A stretch of DNA of 64,000 bases from Oopsacas minuta (GCA_024704765.1 JAKMXF010000055.1:912793-976792), one strand, 5' to 3'. Shown: positions 12,237 to 22,108, numbered from the stretch's first letter. Numbers and translations are program-made. Notes: generated by a model not told the origin, from the letters alone.

Positions 12237-14158
12237 GGGGCCTCATTCACTAAACAGCTTAACTTAAGATTTGTTTAACTTTAAGCAAAAGCTAAGTATT
12301 TGAATAAGTTTTAAGCAAAAACTAACTATTTGCTTAAACTTAAGTAAAACTTAAGCAAAACTTAAGTTAAATTTAGGTTGGTATTCACTAAACAAAACTT
12401 AAGCAAAAACTAAGTACTTGCTTAAACTTACTCAAATATTACCAAAAACTTAAGTCATGTCTATAGTTGACTTAACTTTGATTGTCTATTAAACAATTGC
12501 AATTTTTTGTTATTAGTTATTATAGCAAGTGTAGGTTCATTTGAATATAATTATAGAATAACAGTTACAGACATGGGGGAACGCCGTTGCCTTACTTTTA
12601 ACCTAGCAATACATAAATATAGTTATGTAAAAAATTAAATTTATCAAAAATTGTGCATTATAGTACATTACCAGGGGGAAAATTCGTTGGAAATCTGTTG
12701 GAGCAACGAATGGAAATGATTGTTGTACCAGGAGATCTATTATTACTGTTTGATTTTGTACCATTTCAGGCAGTAACTGGAGTACGTTCCCAATAGATAG
12801 CTAATTCTCTTTGATCTCTCTCAAAAGTTCCAGCCTCTCATCCTCTTTTGCAATAGAAATACGTTTTGTATCATCGTCAATGGACGTTGCCAACTGCGAA
12901 TGTTTTCTTTTCCTACTTACTGCAGGTACCTTACCGTCAAATGGGAATGAAGGACTTATTGGCATTTGGTCTGCTGATATTTGGGAACTTTGTAGCTCGG
13001 CAGAGACGTCTATTCCACAATTAATTCCCTCGAAGCATTCTGTATCCCTTATGCTACAGATCTTTTACTCCAATGGGGTTAACTCTGCATCAGCTGGTCC
13101 ACCCCCAGTTTTTCTGATAGATTTTATTGTTCAGCAATTAGAGGTTTGTGCTTGCACAAAAGGTTAGACCACTTTTTTGTGACATCAACTCTAGACTTAT
13201 GCACACCGTGCTGACTTGTTAAACCACTCGCAATTTGATCCCAAAATGAAGATTTTTCTTCGAATGTTAGCGATGCACAAAGCTACCAAATAGCCTAAAT
13301 TTACTTTCTTCTACTAATCAACTAATGTATTGATTTCTTCCTGCGAAAATTTTTCGATCTTGTGTTAGTTTTATCTTGTTGAAGGTCCATTTTCGAATTT
13401 ATGATATAAACACTAGAAGTGTTTTCGAAGATTTATATAATTTAAAACTACTTAACTTTCCCAGCTGCTGGATCAATCAATAGTATCTTTCCCCACCTCA
13501 TAATTGTTTGTTTAGATTTTACACAGTTATTATCAAAATATTATTGGGTAATTCACCAACATTCTTCAAAATGGCTTTCGGTGTCATATTATTATACATA
13601 TTACCATATTATTAAATGGATTAGGAAACTATGATGTACTGTATTTACTCGTACGTGAATATTTGCCTACCCCAAAAAATTTCCCAACCATCTTATTCGG
13701 TCCCTGCTCGAACGGTATTTGATAGAGAAATTTCAGGAATATGGTCATGGTGCTATGACATCTTAGATTAATGAAAATTCCCAAATAGAGATCAAATTCG
13801 TAATTTGTAGTTGAGAGGGCGAGAAATCGTAGACTAAAAATTGAGGCCAGCTACTGTTCGAGTAAATAGATATAGTATTACACATAGATTATTATACCTA
13901 AGTATTAAGCAAATTCAAATTATTCGCTTAAGTTTTAAACATTTAGGAATACCTCACGAAAACTTAGCAAAATTGAAGTTATACTCAGTATTGAGCAAAA
14001 CCTAAGTTTTGCTCATAACTTAAGCAAATCTTAAGTATTCTATTAAGTTTTGGATATTTAGGAATACTTAACGAAAACTTAAGTTTTACTTAAGAACTGC
14101 TAAGTTTTACTTAACTTTAAGTTAAACAAAACTTAAGTTGTTTAGTGAATGAGGCCCC
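12237..14158 (-). mobile_element. PIF/Harbinger-like inverted-repeat element with AACTTAAG-rich ends
   Basis: The element starts GGGGCCTCATTCACTAAACA and ends TGTTTAGTGAATGAGGCCCC-like (TTGTTTAGTGAATGAGGCCCC at 14138-14158), a near-perfect terminal inverted repeat. Both ends continue for about 230-260 bp as degenerate repeats of AACTTAAG / CTTAAGTTTTGC, in inverted orientation. The interior encodes only a Myb/SANT-like protein on the minus strand; no DDE transposase is seen. Terminal GGGCCTNATTCACTAAA and a Myb-like second gene are typical of PIF/Harbinger elements, so I infer that superfamily. The expected TWA target duplication is not evident, which leaves the assignment open. Confidence 0.6.
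12801..13376 (-). pseudogene. Myb/SANT-like DNA-binding protein of the element, broken
   Basis: On the minus strand an early segment reads KFSQEEINTLVD, followed after frame changes by FWDQIASGLTSQHGVHKSR and DVTKKWSNLL. This is the tri-helical Myb/SANT fold as used by NAIF1-like and Harbinger-associated proteins (tryptophans, then a KKW near the end of helix 3). A low-complexity linker follows, and then a charged C-terminal helix (about DDDTKRISIAKEDERLELLR) ending at a stop at 12801-12803. In PIF/Harbinger transposons the Myb-like partner brings the transposase to the DNA ends and into the nucleus. That role is from family knowledge; here the gene has several in-frame stops and is not functional. 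Confidence 0.55.
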
Positions 14159-14159
14159 A

Positions 14160-15366
14160 GATCAATAATGGTATGAAGAAGAGAGTCAACTCGCAAACAT
14201 ATATATAGTATATACTATGTTCATAGTGAAATCTTAAAAACTTAGCTGTACGATGGCGTTTACAGACCATGCGATTGTATGGCCGTTAGCTAAATTTTTG
14301 GAGCTCTGGCGAATAGTTAATCGAAAATGTTCCTCATGTTGTCAATATTGGTATGGAATAGGGTCTTTTCTTTTCACGCCGATTTGTTATTTTGTATCCG
14401 AAATTTTTTCAGTAAAGGATATGAAGGCGATCATACAATTTGTAAATATATTTTACTCCGAAAATATTCCTCAAATTCTAATCGTTTCATCATTTTACAA
14501 AAGAGTACAGTATACTCACATTATACTAAATACAAATATGCGATAGCTAAACAATATTACTAAATTTTCATGATTCTAAGTAGTACTGAGTCTATTCTAT
14601 GTATTCTAATAAAGTTGCAATGCTCAGCAACATAAGCCCAATAGCCCGTAATCATTTGTATTCTCCGCGAATTTGGAAAGATATGCAAAAAATTCTGCAG
14701 TTTAGAGAACATGATCAAGAGAAAAAACGAGCCAAAAGGTAGTGTCTTGATTACAGTATACCTCATCCAAAATGTAACATCTCAAAAGTAATAACTATCA
14801 GATTTCGTGTACATATATATTATCTTAATCTTGCATAAGTTATAAAGGTTAGTTGTTATATTATTTCAATGCATGAAGTCATTCTACAATTTTGAATTTA
14901 GGAGGAAAGTTTATTGGCCCTGTTGAATGTTCAAATCAGATGAGATAAAAGCAGCCAAAACTATTTCATGCTTTATGTTTATCAGCTTGTATAAGAAATG
15001 GTCTAGTGTTGTGTGTTAGTTGCCACTAACCAATTCTAAAGCAACACATTTACTTACAATTATTCAACAAATAACACAGGCCTACACTTTTTAGTTGTAT
15101 TGATTTAGTCAACTGATATATACTAATTCTGTATTGCTGATTCCGATTATTCAGTCAGTTTCTCCCTAATATGTCAAGTTATGTCAAGTTATCTCACAAT
15201 CCTATTACTACATTTATAGAACAAAATGGTTCCAACCCTTATACGTTAAATTGGATCAATTAAATTTCTGAAAATATCAATATTTCATTCACTAGGAATA
15301 ATGATATAATTGTTACTAATATGAATGGAAGAAAGTGATACTATAAACATGTAATATGAGCACTAT
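14160..15366. other. No gene recognised
   Basis: This is A+T-rich sequence with several short overlapping open frames (for example 14253-14546 and 14327-14563) that have no motif, no conserved partner elsewhere in the window and unlikely composition. Confidence 0.45.
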
Positions 15367-17054
15367 TCAATCGAAAAATTTTCTCTTGTTTGACTTTCTT
15401 GAATGTTGTTCGTTAGGACAATCTCTTTTTAGGCACCAACAGTAATCTGCCATCATATGTGTGCCCCATCTTCCTTGATATCACTGTTCCATCACTTTTA
15501 TGTCTTGATGGAATCGTTCACCTTGTTCTTCACTCATATCACCTAGATTATCCGGAAATCTATCAAGATGGTCTCTCAAATAATGAGTTTTAATACTCAT
15601 ATTACAGCCAAGAGCATGAGAGCTGTCGACTAACTTTGTGACTAGTTCTTTGTTTGTAGTTGGATGCCTTTTTATTACCAAGGAAATTAGAAACGACATT
15701 AGAGAAAGCCTACCACGCTCTCTTCTCTTCCTCGTTCATTGAATCTTTGAAGCTGTTGTCCCTAAGTAACTTGCGAATCTGTGGACCTTCAAATATCCCT
15801 GCCTTTTTCTTCTCTTCACTGATGTCTGGAAAATAATTTCGGATATACTTGAAACAATATCTGTCTTCATCCAGTGCTTTGATGAATTGCTTCATTAAAC
15901 CAAGCTTGATGTGGAGAGGAGATAGAATTATTTTATTTGTATGTGAAAGGGTTATTAATTACATTTTTGTCCCAAACTTTCAAACATTCTCTCGAAGGTC
16001 ACTTTCCCTTATCCAATGCTGGTTCCTATCTCTACTGTCCAAATAACAAAGAAAACAGGGGTACTTAGTGAACCCAGATTGTTGCCCTAATAGAAAGTTG
16101 ACCATTTTGAGATCAACACAGATGACCCAATCATGTGCAGAGTAGTTAATAATCTCTATTATTTCTTTCACATTTATTGTACTCCTCTTTGAGTTCAACT
16201 GAATATCCTATATGAATTGAACCGAATATATTTCCCTTATAGAGTAGTACACATTTCAGACTCCTTTTGGAGTTGTCAATAAACAGCCTCCAGTCACTTG
16301 GATTGTAGTTCGGAACTCCCATTGCCAGTAGAAGACCCTCAACATTTGGATAAAACACCAAACCATTCTTTTCGCAGAAATACTGTTGAAACTCTTGCTC
16401 CCTGTAACGATATAATGTTACATTTGTTCCTTGATGAAGTAGATTCTTTTCTTTCAATCTAGATGCAAGCAACTCAGAAGATTCTTTCGAGAGGTCAAGG
16501 TCACGAATTAAATCATTCAATTCCGCTTGGTTAAATAGAGAAGGCTCCGAGGAAGGACCTTGAAAATCAACATCATATTCACAGTCATGATCATTGACTT
16601 CATCCGAATTTGGTACCATCTTCATCATCATAGAGTCCGAGAAACTTTGTGAATATTGGTACAGGTAGATCACTACAATGAGGGACTGGTCGAATAGCAG
16701 ATTCTAAATTTGGGTAATTCAGCAGGTGTCTGTCACTCTTTTGCAGCCCATAACATTTACCATGCAGAAATAACAATCATCGAAATGATTTTTTGATTCT
16801 CTCCAAATCATAGGAATTCCGAAAGGGAGGTGTTTCTCTCTACCCTTACTCCAATACCTCAATAATTCTATACAAGATTTACAGACCTTATGAGGTGCCC
16901 AACTTTTGTCCTGGTCGCCCAGCTTAACTTTGAAATACGCATGGTAAGCTCTATTCACAAATTCAGTAATATTCTGCATCTGAGGTTTCGGAGTATAGGA
17001 ACCACAAATATAACAAAAAATGTCTGGAGAATTGAAACACTTTCTTTTCGACAT
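15367..17054 (-). pseudogene. Arthropod multi-copy protein family of unknown function, copy 1, broken
   Basis: I recognise this as a family present in many copies in arthropod genomes but cannot give it a name. The start codon at 17054-17052 begins MSKRKCFNSPDIFCYICGSY. In order there are CYIC, a KLGDQDKSWAPHKVC block with CKSC, and a CYFC pair, together a Cys-rich probable zinc region. Then come GVPNYNPSDWRLFIDNSKR, KCVLL, WVICVDLKMVNFLLGQQSG with a CFLC pair, DISEEKKKAGIFEGPQIRK and MSEEQGERFHQDIKVMEQ. The C-terminus is MMADYCWCLKRDCP and a basic NKRKFF before a stop at 15367. At least four frame changes break it. The spaced Asp (WVICVD) and Glu (GERFHQD) could be part of an RNase-H-fold active site, but that is inference. 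The Tigger element at 17056 abuts the start codon. A second copy lies at 23267-24915 on the other strand. Confidence 0.75.
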
Positions 17055-17055
17055 A

Positions 17056-17123
17056 CAATAGAAGCTCGCAAACCGGGGCACCTTGGCGTTTCTGAAATGT
17101 GCCCCGGTTTGCGAGCTTCACAA
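17056..17123. repeat. Perfect hairpin of Tigger terminal sequence
   Basis: GAAGCTCGCAAACCGGGGCA at 17062-17081 is repeated as its exact reverse complement at 17101-17120, with a 19-bp loop between. The outer flanks differ slightly (CAATA… / …CACAATA). The right end of the same Tigger shows a similar but imperfect doubling (CGGTTTGCGAG twice near 22070-22098). Doubled ends inside one terminus may be subterminal transposase-binding sites. Confidence 0.9.
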
Positions 17124-17276
17124 TATTTTCAAAATGGATTTAGATTATGCTACAGTCTAGACTTCTTTTCACTTAAATAGACATGATTACATTGTTTAAT
17201 AGATTATTCCAAACAATATCTATATTGCAAGTCAATAAATGGTAATATAATTGAATATTCGAACCCAGTATTGGGC

Positions 17277-17794
17277 TTACTTATGATCACTGGCGAAGTA
17301 GTCACTAATTTGGGACTGTTTTTGTTCTTGGGTGTGTCTTGCAGCTACTACCAACAAGTAGTTTTCAAGTTTAAAATTTCCCCCAAGAACTTCCCCATCA
17401 CCACAACCCAAGGCATACATCTGAAGCACTCGAATAGCTTCTAGTGCGGATTTTGAAGTCGGGATAGGAAAAGCTTCAGATAGATCACCCTCAGAATCGC
17501 ATTCAATTCCACAATCTTTGTCATGGACGTTTAGCCTTTGGGTCACATTAATTAACGCTTCCTCAAAGAGCTCTTCAGGACTGATTACAGGGGGAAAATC
17601 CCACATTCGTCATTTTCTTCTATCTGAATTTGAATCTCCTCTGGATTTATGATCATGGGTAGCTCGGGGACAACAGTTGCAACTCCAAACCCGCACTTTG
17701 AAAAGCATTTTGAGATTGTTTGGGCATTCACTTGATTCCAGGCTCGAGATGCCCAAAGTATAGCAAGAGCTATTGTAATCATTTCACAGTGGCA
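17277..17794 (-). pseudogene. Tigger/pogo transposase, C-terminal part
   Basis: Just downstream of the Transib insertion the minus strand reads MITIALAILWASRAWNQ followed by an ETI-like TISKCFSKCGFG. This is the conserved end of the Tigger DDE domain (…I..AW..V...TI..CF..CG). After a one-base frame change near 17600 it continues as an acidic segment to the C-terminus, SQISDYFASDHK, with a stop at 17277. QSQISDYF fits the PCNA-interaction (PIP) box pattern Q-x-x-I-x-x-aromatic-aromatic. Pogo transposase is known to bind PCNA through such a motif. The reading frame joins that of the N-terminal part if the Transib and one CATTT are removed. Confidence 0.82.
17780..17784. repeat. Transib target-site duplication, left (CATTT)
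   Basis: CATTT stands immediately before the left terminus of the Transib element and is repeated exactly at 20767-20771. A 5-bp duplication is the Transib/RAG-family signature. Confidence 0.9.
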
Positions 17795-17811
17795 CGGCAT
17801 GTGGAAATAGG
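17785..17811 (+). repeat. Transib left terminus: heptamer, 7-bp spacer, 13-bp block
   Basis: CACAGTG at 17785-17791 is followed by GCACGGC and then ATGTGGAAATAGG at 17799-17811. The 13-bp block is identical to the one in the right terminus. A run ending AATAAAACC (17819-17827) loosely resembles a V(D)J nonamer, but the match is weak and the 27-bp distance is not canonical. Confidence 0.88.
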
Positions 17812-18402
17812 TGAAAAAAATAAAACCTCAAATTGCTTTATAGTGTTGATATTTGAATTCAGCACCCCCACAAACCTCGGAAAACATTTGACATCTCTAC
17901 AATAGACTTTCCATTTAGCTCCTACGTCTATTCCAATGAGAGCATAATTGAAATTCGAAAGATTGATTTATGGTTTCAATTTTCGGTCATGATGTAATTT
18001 TGAATAATATGGATTCTCCACGTCAAATAACTGCTATTTATAGTATACCAATCGAAAGCTCTTATGTTGCTGAATAATAAATCACGTTAATCTTGGCTCC
18101 AATGAACAGATGGAATTTACTATTCTCATTTTAAACAAGCTTGTTCGTACAAGTGCAATAAATAGAAACACGTTTCATTAAAACTCTAGTACTTTTTTTG
18201 CCTTCCCTAGCGGAACTTTCCATTGCACTTTCCTAATAGCTCTTTTCGTCCTCTACAAAATACACTTTAAATTATGGTGTCAGGAAGTGTCAACGATATT
18301 TTTTTTTGCGATTTTAAATATAATCCATTCACAATTATCTAATTTTTGGCCCATATAAATCATAAATAATTGTTGTGGTTGTTTATTAGCACATTTTTGA
18401 TT

Positions 18403-20546
18403 ATGAATAACGAAGATGCATACACGTTCTTAACTGCACAAAAGAATAAAACAATCACTTCTCTCGCGTCCTCGTTTATTGTCCTCAATAATTTGGAAGA
18501 AACAGAGCATGATACAGTTCGGAGAAAATTTTCGACCCTCAGAGAAGATAGGAGAGAATACCTGAAACGAGCCGATATAACTACTTGGAATGCGATACCT
18601 TTTCATACACCACTTAAACACCCGAGATTGAGTACAGGTTATCAATGCTCAGATGAAGTCATAGTGATAGGGAGTGTTTCTTCTAGCCAATCAACCTCTG
18701 TTTTCGAAGAAGATTTTAGTAAGCCCACCCGTAAGCCTCTGAGGGAATTATCAACTAAAGGTCTTCGCAGCCGATTGTCCTCCTTACTAACACATCTTGA
18801 AAAGGTTGTTGTACAAGAGAATGTTTCCAGTAAAGAACTATCCTGTTACCTGATGATGCTATGTTCACAGACTGAATACGACTTTACTACTACCAAGTTC
18901 TGTAAAGAAATTATTGCTAAGGGAAGCTTCGGTCCAGTCTGCAATAAACTAACCTGCCATAAAGCTGCGTTCTTGATGGATTCTTTAGAAATTGGAAAGA
19001 AGAAATACATCGATTTAAGACGTTTATTGCTTTCAGATGTCCAGCTTCCAGGTTACAATCGATTAGCTACCCATCGATCTCAAATTTGCTTGACTAATGA
19101 CATCTTTTCAGTTGATCGAGAACATTGGGTAGGCATTGCTGTATCTTACAAAAAGCTTCTGACTCATACAGTAAACAGAATATTGACTGCTTCTGCCAAT
19201 GAAATTCCCAGCGCCAGCAATCCTAAAAGGATACGAATTTCAGATGGACTTGACGGTTCTGGCTCTCACCGGGTTTATCAGCAAGCGACTCACCCCAATA
19301 TTTCAACAAAAAGTTTTATTTTATTCGGGTTTAAGGTGATTTCCATATCCGACACCGATAACAAACTGATTTGGAAAAACCCTCTATCAAATTCTCCTTT
19401 CTCAATTAGACCCGTTGCGATACTAGCTCTACAGGAGAACGAAGACAATATTCGATATCTTATGGATACACTAATCAATAAGGAGTCCACAGAGATAACG
19501 GAAAAGGGTTTAGAACTAACAAGCGGATTTTGTGAAGTTGAAATTCAACGTTCACAATTGGATGGCAAAATGGCTAAGATTATTAGTGGAGCTGGGGTGC
19601 ATGTTGCCAGTTCTGCACAGCGACATTCAAACAAATCCATGATCCGGATATCGTAAAAGACGGTTTTCCAATTAATCGATCCATCACAGACCTGAAAGTA
19701 TTATTTGATGAAGTTAACGAAGAGGAGTTTCTATCATTATCTTCTGACAACAGATTCAACGTTACACACAAACCAATATCTGACTTAGAAATCATACCCA
19801 GTTCGCCTTTGCATGCATATCTCCGATGTTTTGGCTGGTTTTTACATCTAATTAGCCATTTGCACGCAGGAGTATTTAAGTGGTCACCAACTTCTAAGAG
19901 AGTCTCAGATGCTAAAACTTTCGTTACAAGTTTAATTAAAGACAATCTCAATATTATTATTGACATCCCTTCAACACAAGGTGGCACAACGACTACTGGT
20001 AATGTGGTAAGACGATGCTTGATAAGAAAGGATGACAACGATCAAGATTTTCTCTACTGGGTTTTGACAGTGATCCCGTCTGAGTTCAAGTCCCACATAA
20101 TTGAAATTCACACATGCCTAGGAGCAATCCTACGCGTCTATAATAGCAGCAGAAGAGTGGATACAGAAGAACTAGCGCTTGTTTGCAGTAATATCTACCA
20201 GTCAATTCTCTGTGCATTTCCTTGGGCTAATGTTTCCCCGACGTTACACAAACTGTTAGCACATGCACCGGAAATCATCTCAACGTTTAATGATGGACAT
20301 GGGCTAGAGAACTTATCTGAAGAAGGACTAGAGGCTTCTAACAAATATATTCGGAGATACAGAGATCGTCTTGCTCGCAAGTTTTCATTTGAAGAAAATT
20401 TAAAGGATGTATTTGTTCGATTGATTTCTCACAGTGATCCCAAGCTGTTAATGAATCGCAAGTTTTCTATTCCAAGGCCTCCATCTAGCCAAGATATTTT
20501 AGTGAACACCCTTATTCGTGATCATGAAGATCATAATGATGATTAA
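18403..20546 (+). CDS. Transib transposase (RAG1-core homologue), one frameshift
   Basis: This is a DDE recombinase expected to cut at the CACAGTG termini. The ATG at 18403 (MNNEDAYTF) is the first in frame; the frame is open slightly further upstream but without an ATG. Landmarks in RAG1 order are ISDGLDGSGSHR with the first Asp at residue 281 (19243), QLDGKMAKIISG with the second Asp at residue 387 (19561), then a CCQFC zinc pair at 19605-19616. Further on are LHKLLAHAPEII with both zinc-ligand His (20247 and 20262) and LSEEGLEASNK with the catalytic Glu at 20331. These correspond to mouse RAG1 D600, D708, C727/C730, H937/H942 and E962. The only lesion I see is a one-base loss in the G run at 19594-19597, which ends the first frame at 19656; the second frame runs to 20546. 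LSEE..E..NK…RYR…ARKFS followed by SDPKLL is typical of invertebrate Transib proteins, rather than of vertebrate RAG1. No RAG2-like gene is nearby. Confidence 0.88.
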
Positions 20547-20730
20547 AAGTAAACCTCTCAATCGATTAATAGAAAATTTGGGGAATTTTCACACCTCAGA
20601 TAGGTGACAATGACGTCATAACTTTGTCACCTGAAGGGATAGAGAAAAAATGAGTATCCCATTCGATTCGTTGGGCTCGAAAACCTATATGACAATAATA
20701 CATTTTGAGGACCTATGTGCCATCAAAATG

Positions 20731-20766
20731 CCTATTTCCACATTCTGACCATTTCGTGCCACTGTG
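20731..20766 (-). repeat. Transib right terminus: heptamer, 16-bp spacer, 13-bp block
   Basis: Read on the minus strand from 20766: CACAGTG, then GCACGAAATGGTCAGA (16 bp), then ATGTGGAAATAGG at 20743-20731. The heptamer, the following GCACG and the 13-bp block are identical to the left end; only the spacing differs (16 against 7 bp). Confidence 0.88.
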
Positions 20767-20771
20767 CATTT
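20767..20771. repeat. Transib target-site duplication, right (CATTT)
   Basis: This is an exact copy of the 5 bp at 17780-17784 and directly follows the right terminus. Confidence 0.9.
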
Positions 20772-21831
20772 TATAAGGGTCACCGTTGGGTTTATTAATG
20801 TTGTCAATATTCACCATATGTGTCAATAGATGCTCATGCACCTGTTTACGAAATAGCAATTTGAGAGACTGGATAATACCGGCATCTAATGGTTGGGTGC
20901 AACTCGTGGTGTTGCAAAGGAAATGTGTGAGCTGCACTGCCTTTAAACTAAGCTCATCAGAGGCTTTGTGGACACTTGCATTGTCCATGAACATTAGGAT
21001 TTTCCTACCTGATTTGTACATTCTGTTGTCGAAGTCCTTCATCCAAGAGCAAAATATAAGACCAGTCATCCATGCCTTCCTCTGAGCCTTGTACACAACA
21101 GGTAATTTGGACATGTCTGCACCTTTCAAAGCCCTTGGTTTCTCGCTCTTCCATATCAGGAGTAGTTTCTCTTTTTCACCAAGCATGGATGTACAGATCA
21201 TGAGAGTGAGGCGAGATTTGTCCTGTTTAATACCATGAGCGGCATCTTTAGGAAGAACAAGGTACGTGGTGGTTGTTACCCTGAAATATAACCCAGTTTC
21301 ATCTAGGTAATAGATATCTTCCGGCTTATAAGACCTAATGACCCTAGGTAAGTCCTCTTCCCAATTCTTGAGAACCACCTTTTCAACACCTGCTGGATCA
21401 CCGCTAAGTGCTCTTCCGCAGATTCCATGACGCGCTTTCACTCTCGAAAGCCATCCCTCTGAAGCCTTAAATCCCTCCACTCCATTAGCACTAGCTTCTC
21501 TCTCAGTAGGGTACGAAGCATAGGGCCAGTTACGGCCATTCCTCGATCTCGGCTAATTTCAGGAATTCAATAACAGCAGTTTCGATACCTTCGTACATGG
21601 GAACAACAACAGAGTGCTTTCGTTTCCTGATGTTCTCAGGGATTTCACCTGTTTCGTCTATATGTAACTGAATGGCCACGCGATTCGATTTGATACGGTT
21701 AATTGTTCCTTACCCACATTGAAGAATTCAGCCACTATACGCTCACTCTTGCCATCATCCAACATCCTAAGAGCATTGTGTCGTTGTCCGATGGTTAGGG
21801 CAGACTTGTGTGAAGATTTGATAGTAGACAT
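20772..21831 (-). pseudogene. Tigger/pogo transposase, N-terminal and catalytic part
   Basis: The start MSTIKSSHKSALTIGQRHNA at 21831 opens a CENP-B/psq-type helix-turn-helix (DDGKSERIVAEFFNVGK). Frame changes near 21708 and 21500-21540 break it before the CENP-B second helix-turn-helix (EGFKASEGWLSRVKARHGI). The catalytic core follows in one open frame: IYYLDETGLYF (first Asp), ILMFMDNASVH (second Asp) and CTQPLDAGIIQSLK (third Asp), the last two separated by 32 residues. The frame runs into the Transib right end at NGDPYKM and resumes in the 17794-17277 segment. It is a DNA transposase for the surrounding Tigger element and is now inactive through frameshifts and the insertion. Confidence 0.88.
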
Positions 21832-22069
21832 GTAGTTTTTATAGTAAAAAGGAAAACTAAGCAATTAATATAATTTGGTTGTTCTCTGTTCAACGGTTTG
21901 TTGTCCAGAATTGATTGGCTACAATTTATACAGCTTAGTGCACCCTAAGGGCTGGATACAATGAAGACTAAGGGCACAGATACAATGGAAACAAGGCGCC
22001 CCGGTTTGGGGGAGAAATTTAGGTGGGAAAAACCAAAATGATGGAAGGTGCCCCTGTTTTGGAGATGCC

Positions 22070-22106
22070 GCGGTTTGCGAGTCCCCCGGTTTGCGAGCTT
22101 CTGCTG
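22070..22106 (-). repeat. Tigger right terminal inverted repeat
   Basis: The minus strand reads CAGCAGAAGCTCGCAAACCG from 22106 inward and then repeats CTCGCAAACCGCGGC. It matches the left end at 17056, and TA follows at 22107-22108. Confidence 0.88.
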
Positions 22107-22108
22107 TA

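Larger units (their letters stand above)
17785..20766 (+). mobile_element. Transib transposon (RAG1-related), 2982 bp
   Basis: This is a complete Transib-superfamily DNA transposon. It begins CACAGTGGCACGGCATGTGG at 17785. Its right end, read on the minus strand, begins CACAGTGGCACGAAATGGTC at 20766. The first 12 bases are identical at both ends and start with CACAGTG, the heptamer used by V(D)J recombination signals. A perfect 5-bp CATTT flanks it on both sides. The single plus-strand gene (18403-20546) encodes a RAG1-core-like transposase. It is inserted in the transposase gene of a Tigger element. About 620 bp of left and 220 bp of right non-coding DNA surround the gene; the right part contains the TGACGTCA-type palindrome at about 20604-20635. 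Confidence 0.9.
17056..22106 (-). mobile_element. Tigger/pogo element, interrupted by Transib
   Basis: The left end is CAATAGAAGCTCGCAAACCG at 17056, preceded by TA. The right end, read on the minus strand, is CAGCAGAAGCTCGCAAACCG ending at 22106 and followed by TA at 22107-22108. A CAG-type terminus, TA duplication and a CENP-B-type helix-turn-helix plus DDD transposase are the Tigger/pogo pattern. The element holds a minus-strand transposase split into 21831-20772 and 17790-17277 by a Transib insertion at 17785-20766. Subtracting that insertion leaves about 2.1 kb, a normal Tigger size. Its left edge touches the ATG of the older unknown-family gene. Confidence 0.88.

Noticed and set aside
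14253-14563. Overlapping plus-strand frames as a small gene
   Set aside because: Composition is that of translated A+T-rich DNA, with no motif and no conserved copy in the window.
18370-18402. Upstream extension of the Transib frame as the true start
   Set aside because: It contains no ATG; the first ATG at 18403 is the natural start.
17785-20766. Calling the Transib gene a true RAG1 or ProtoRAG gene
   Set aside because: The conserved C-terminal pattern (LSEE..E..NK…RYR…SDP) is that of invertebrate Transib proteins, there is no RING-type N-terminus and no RAG2-like partner.
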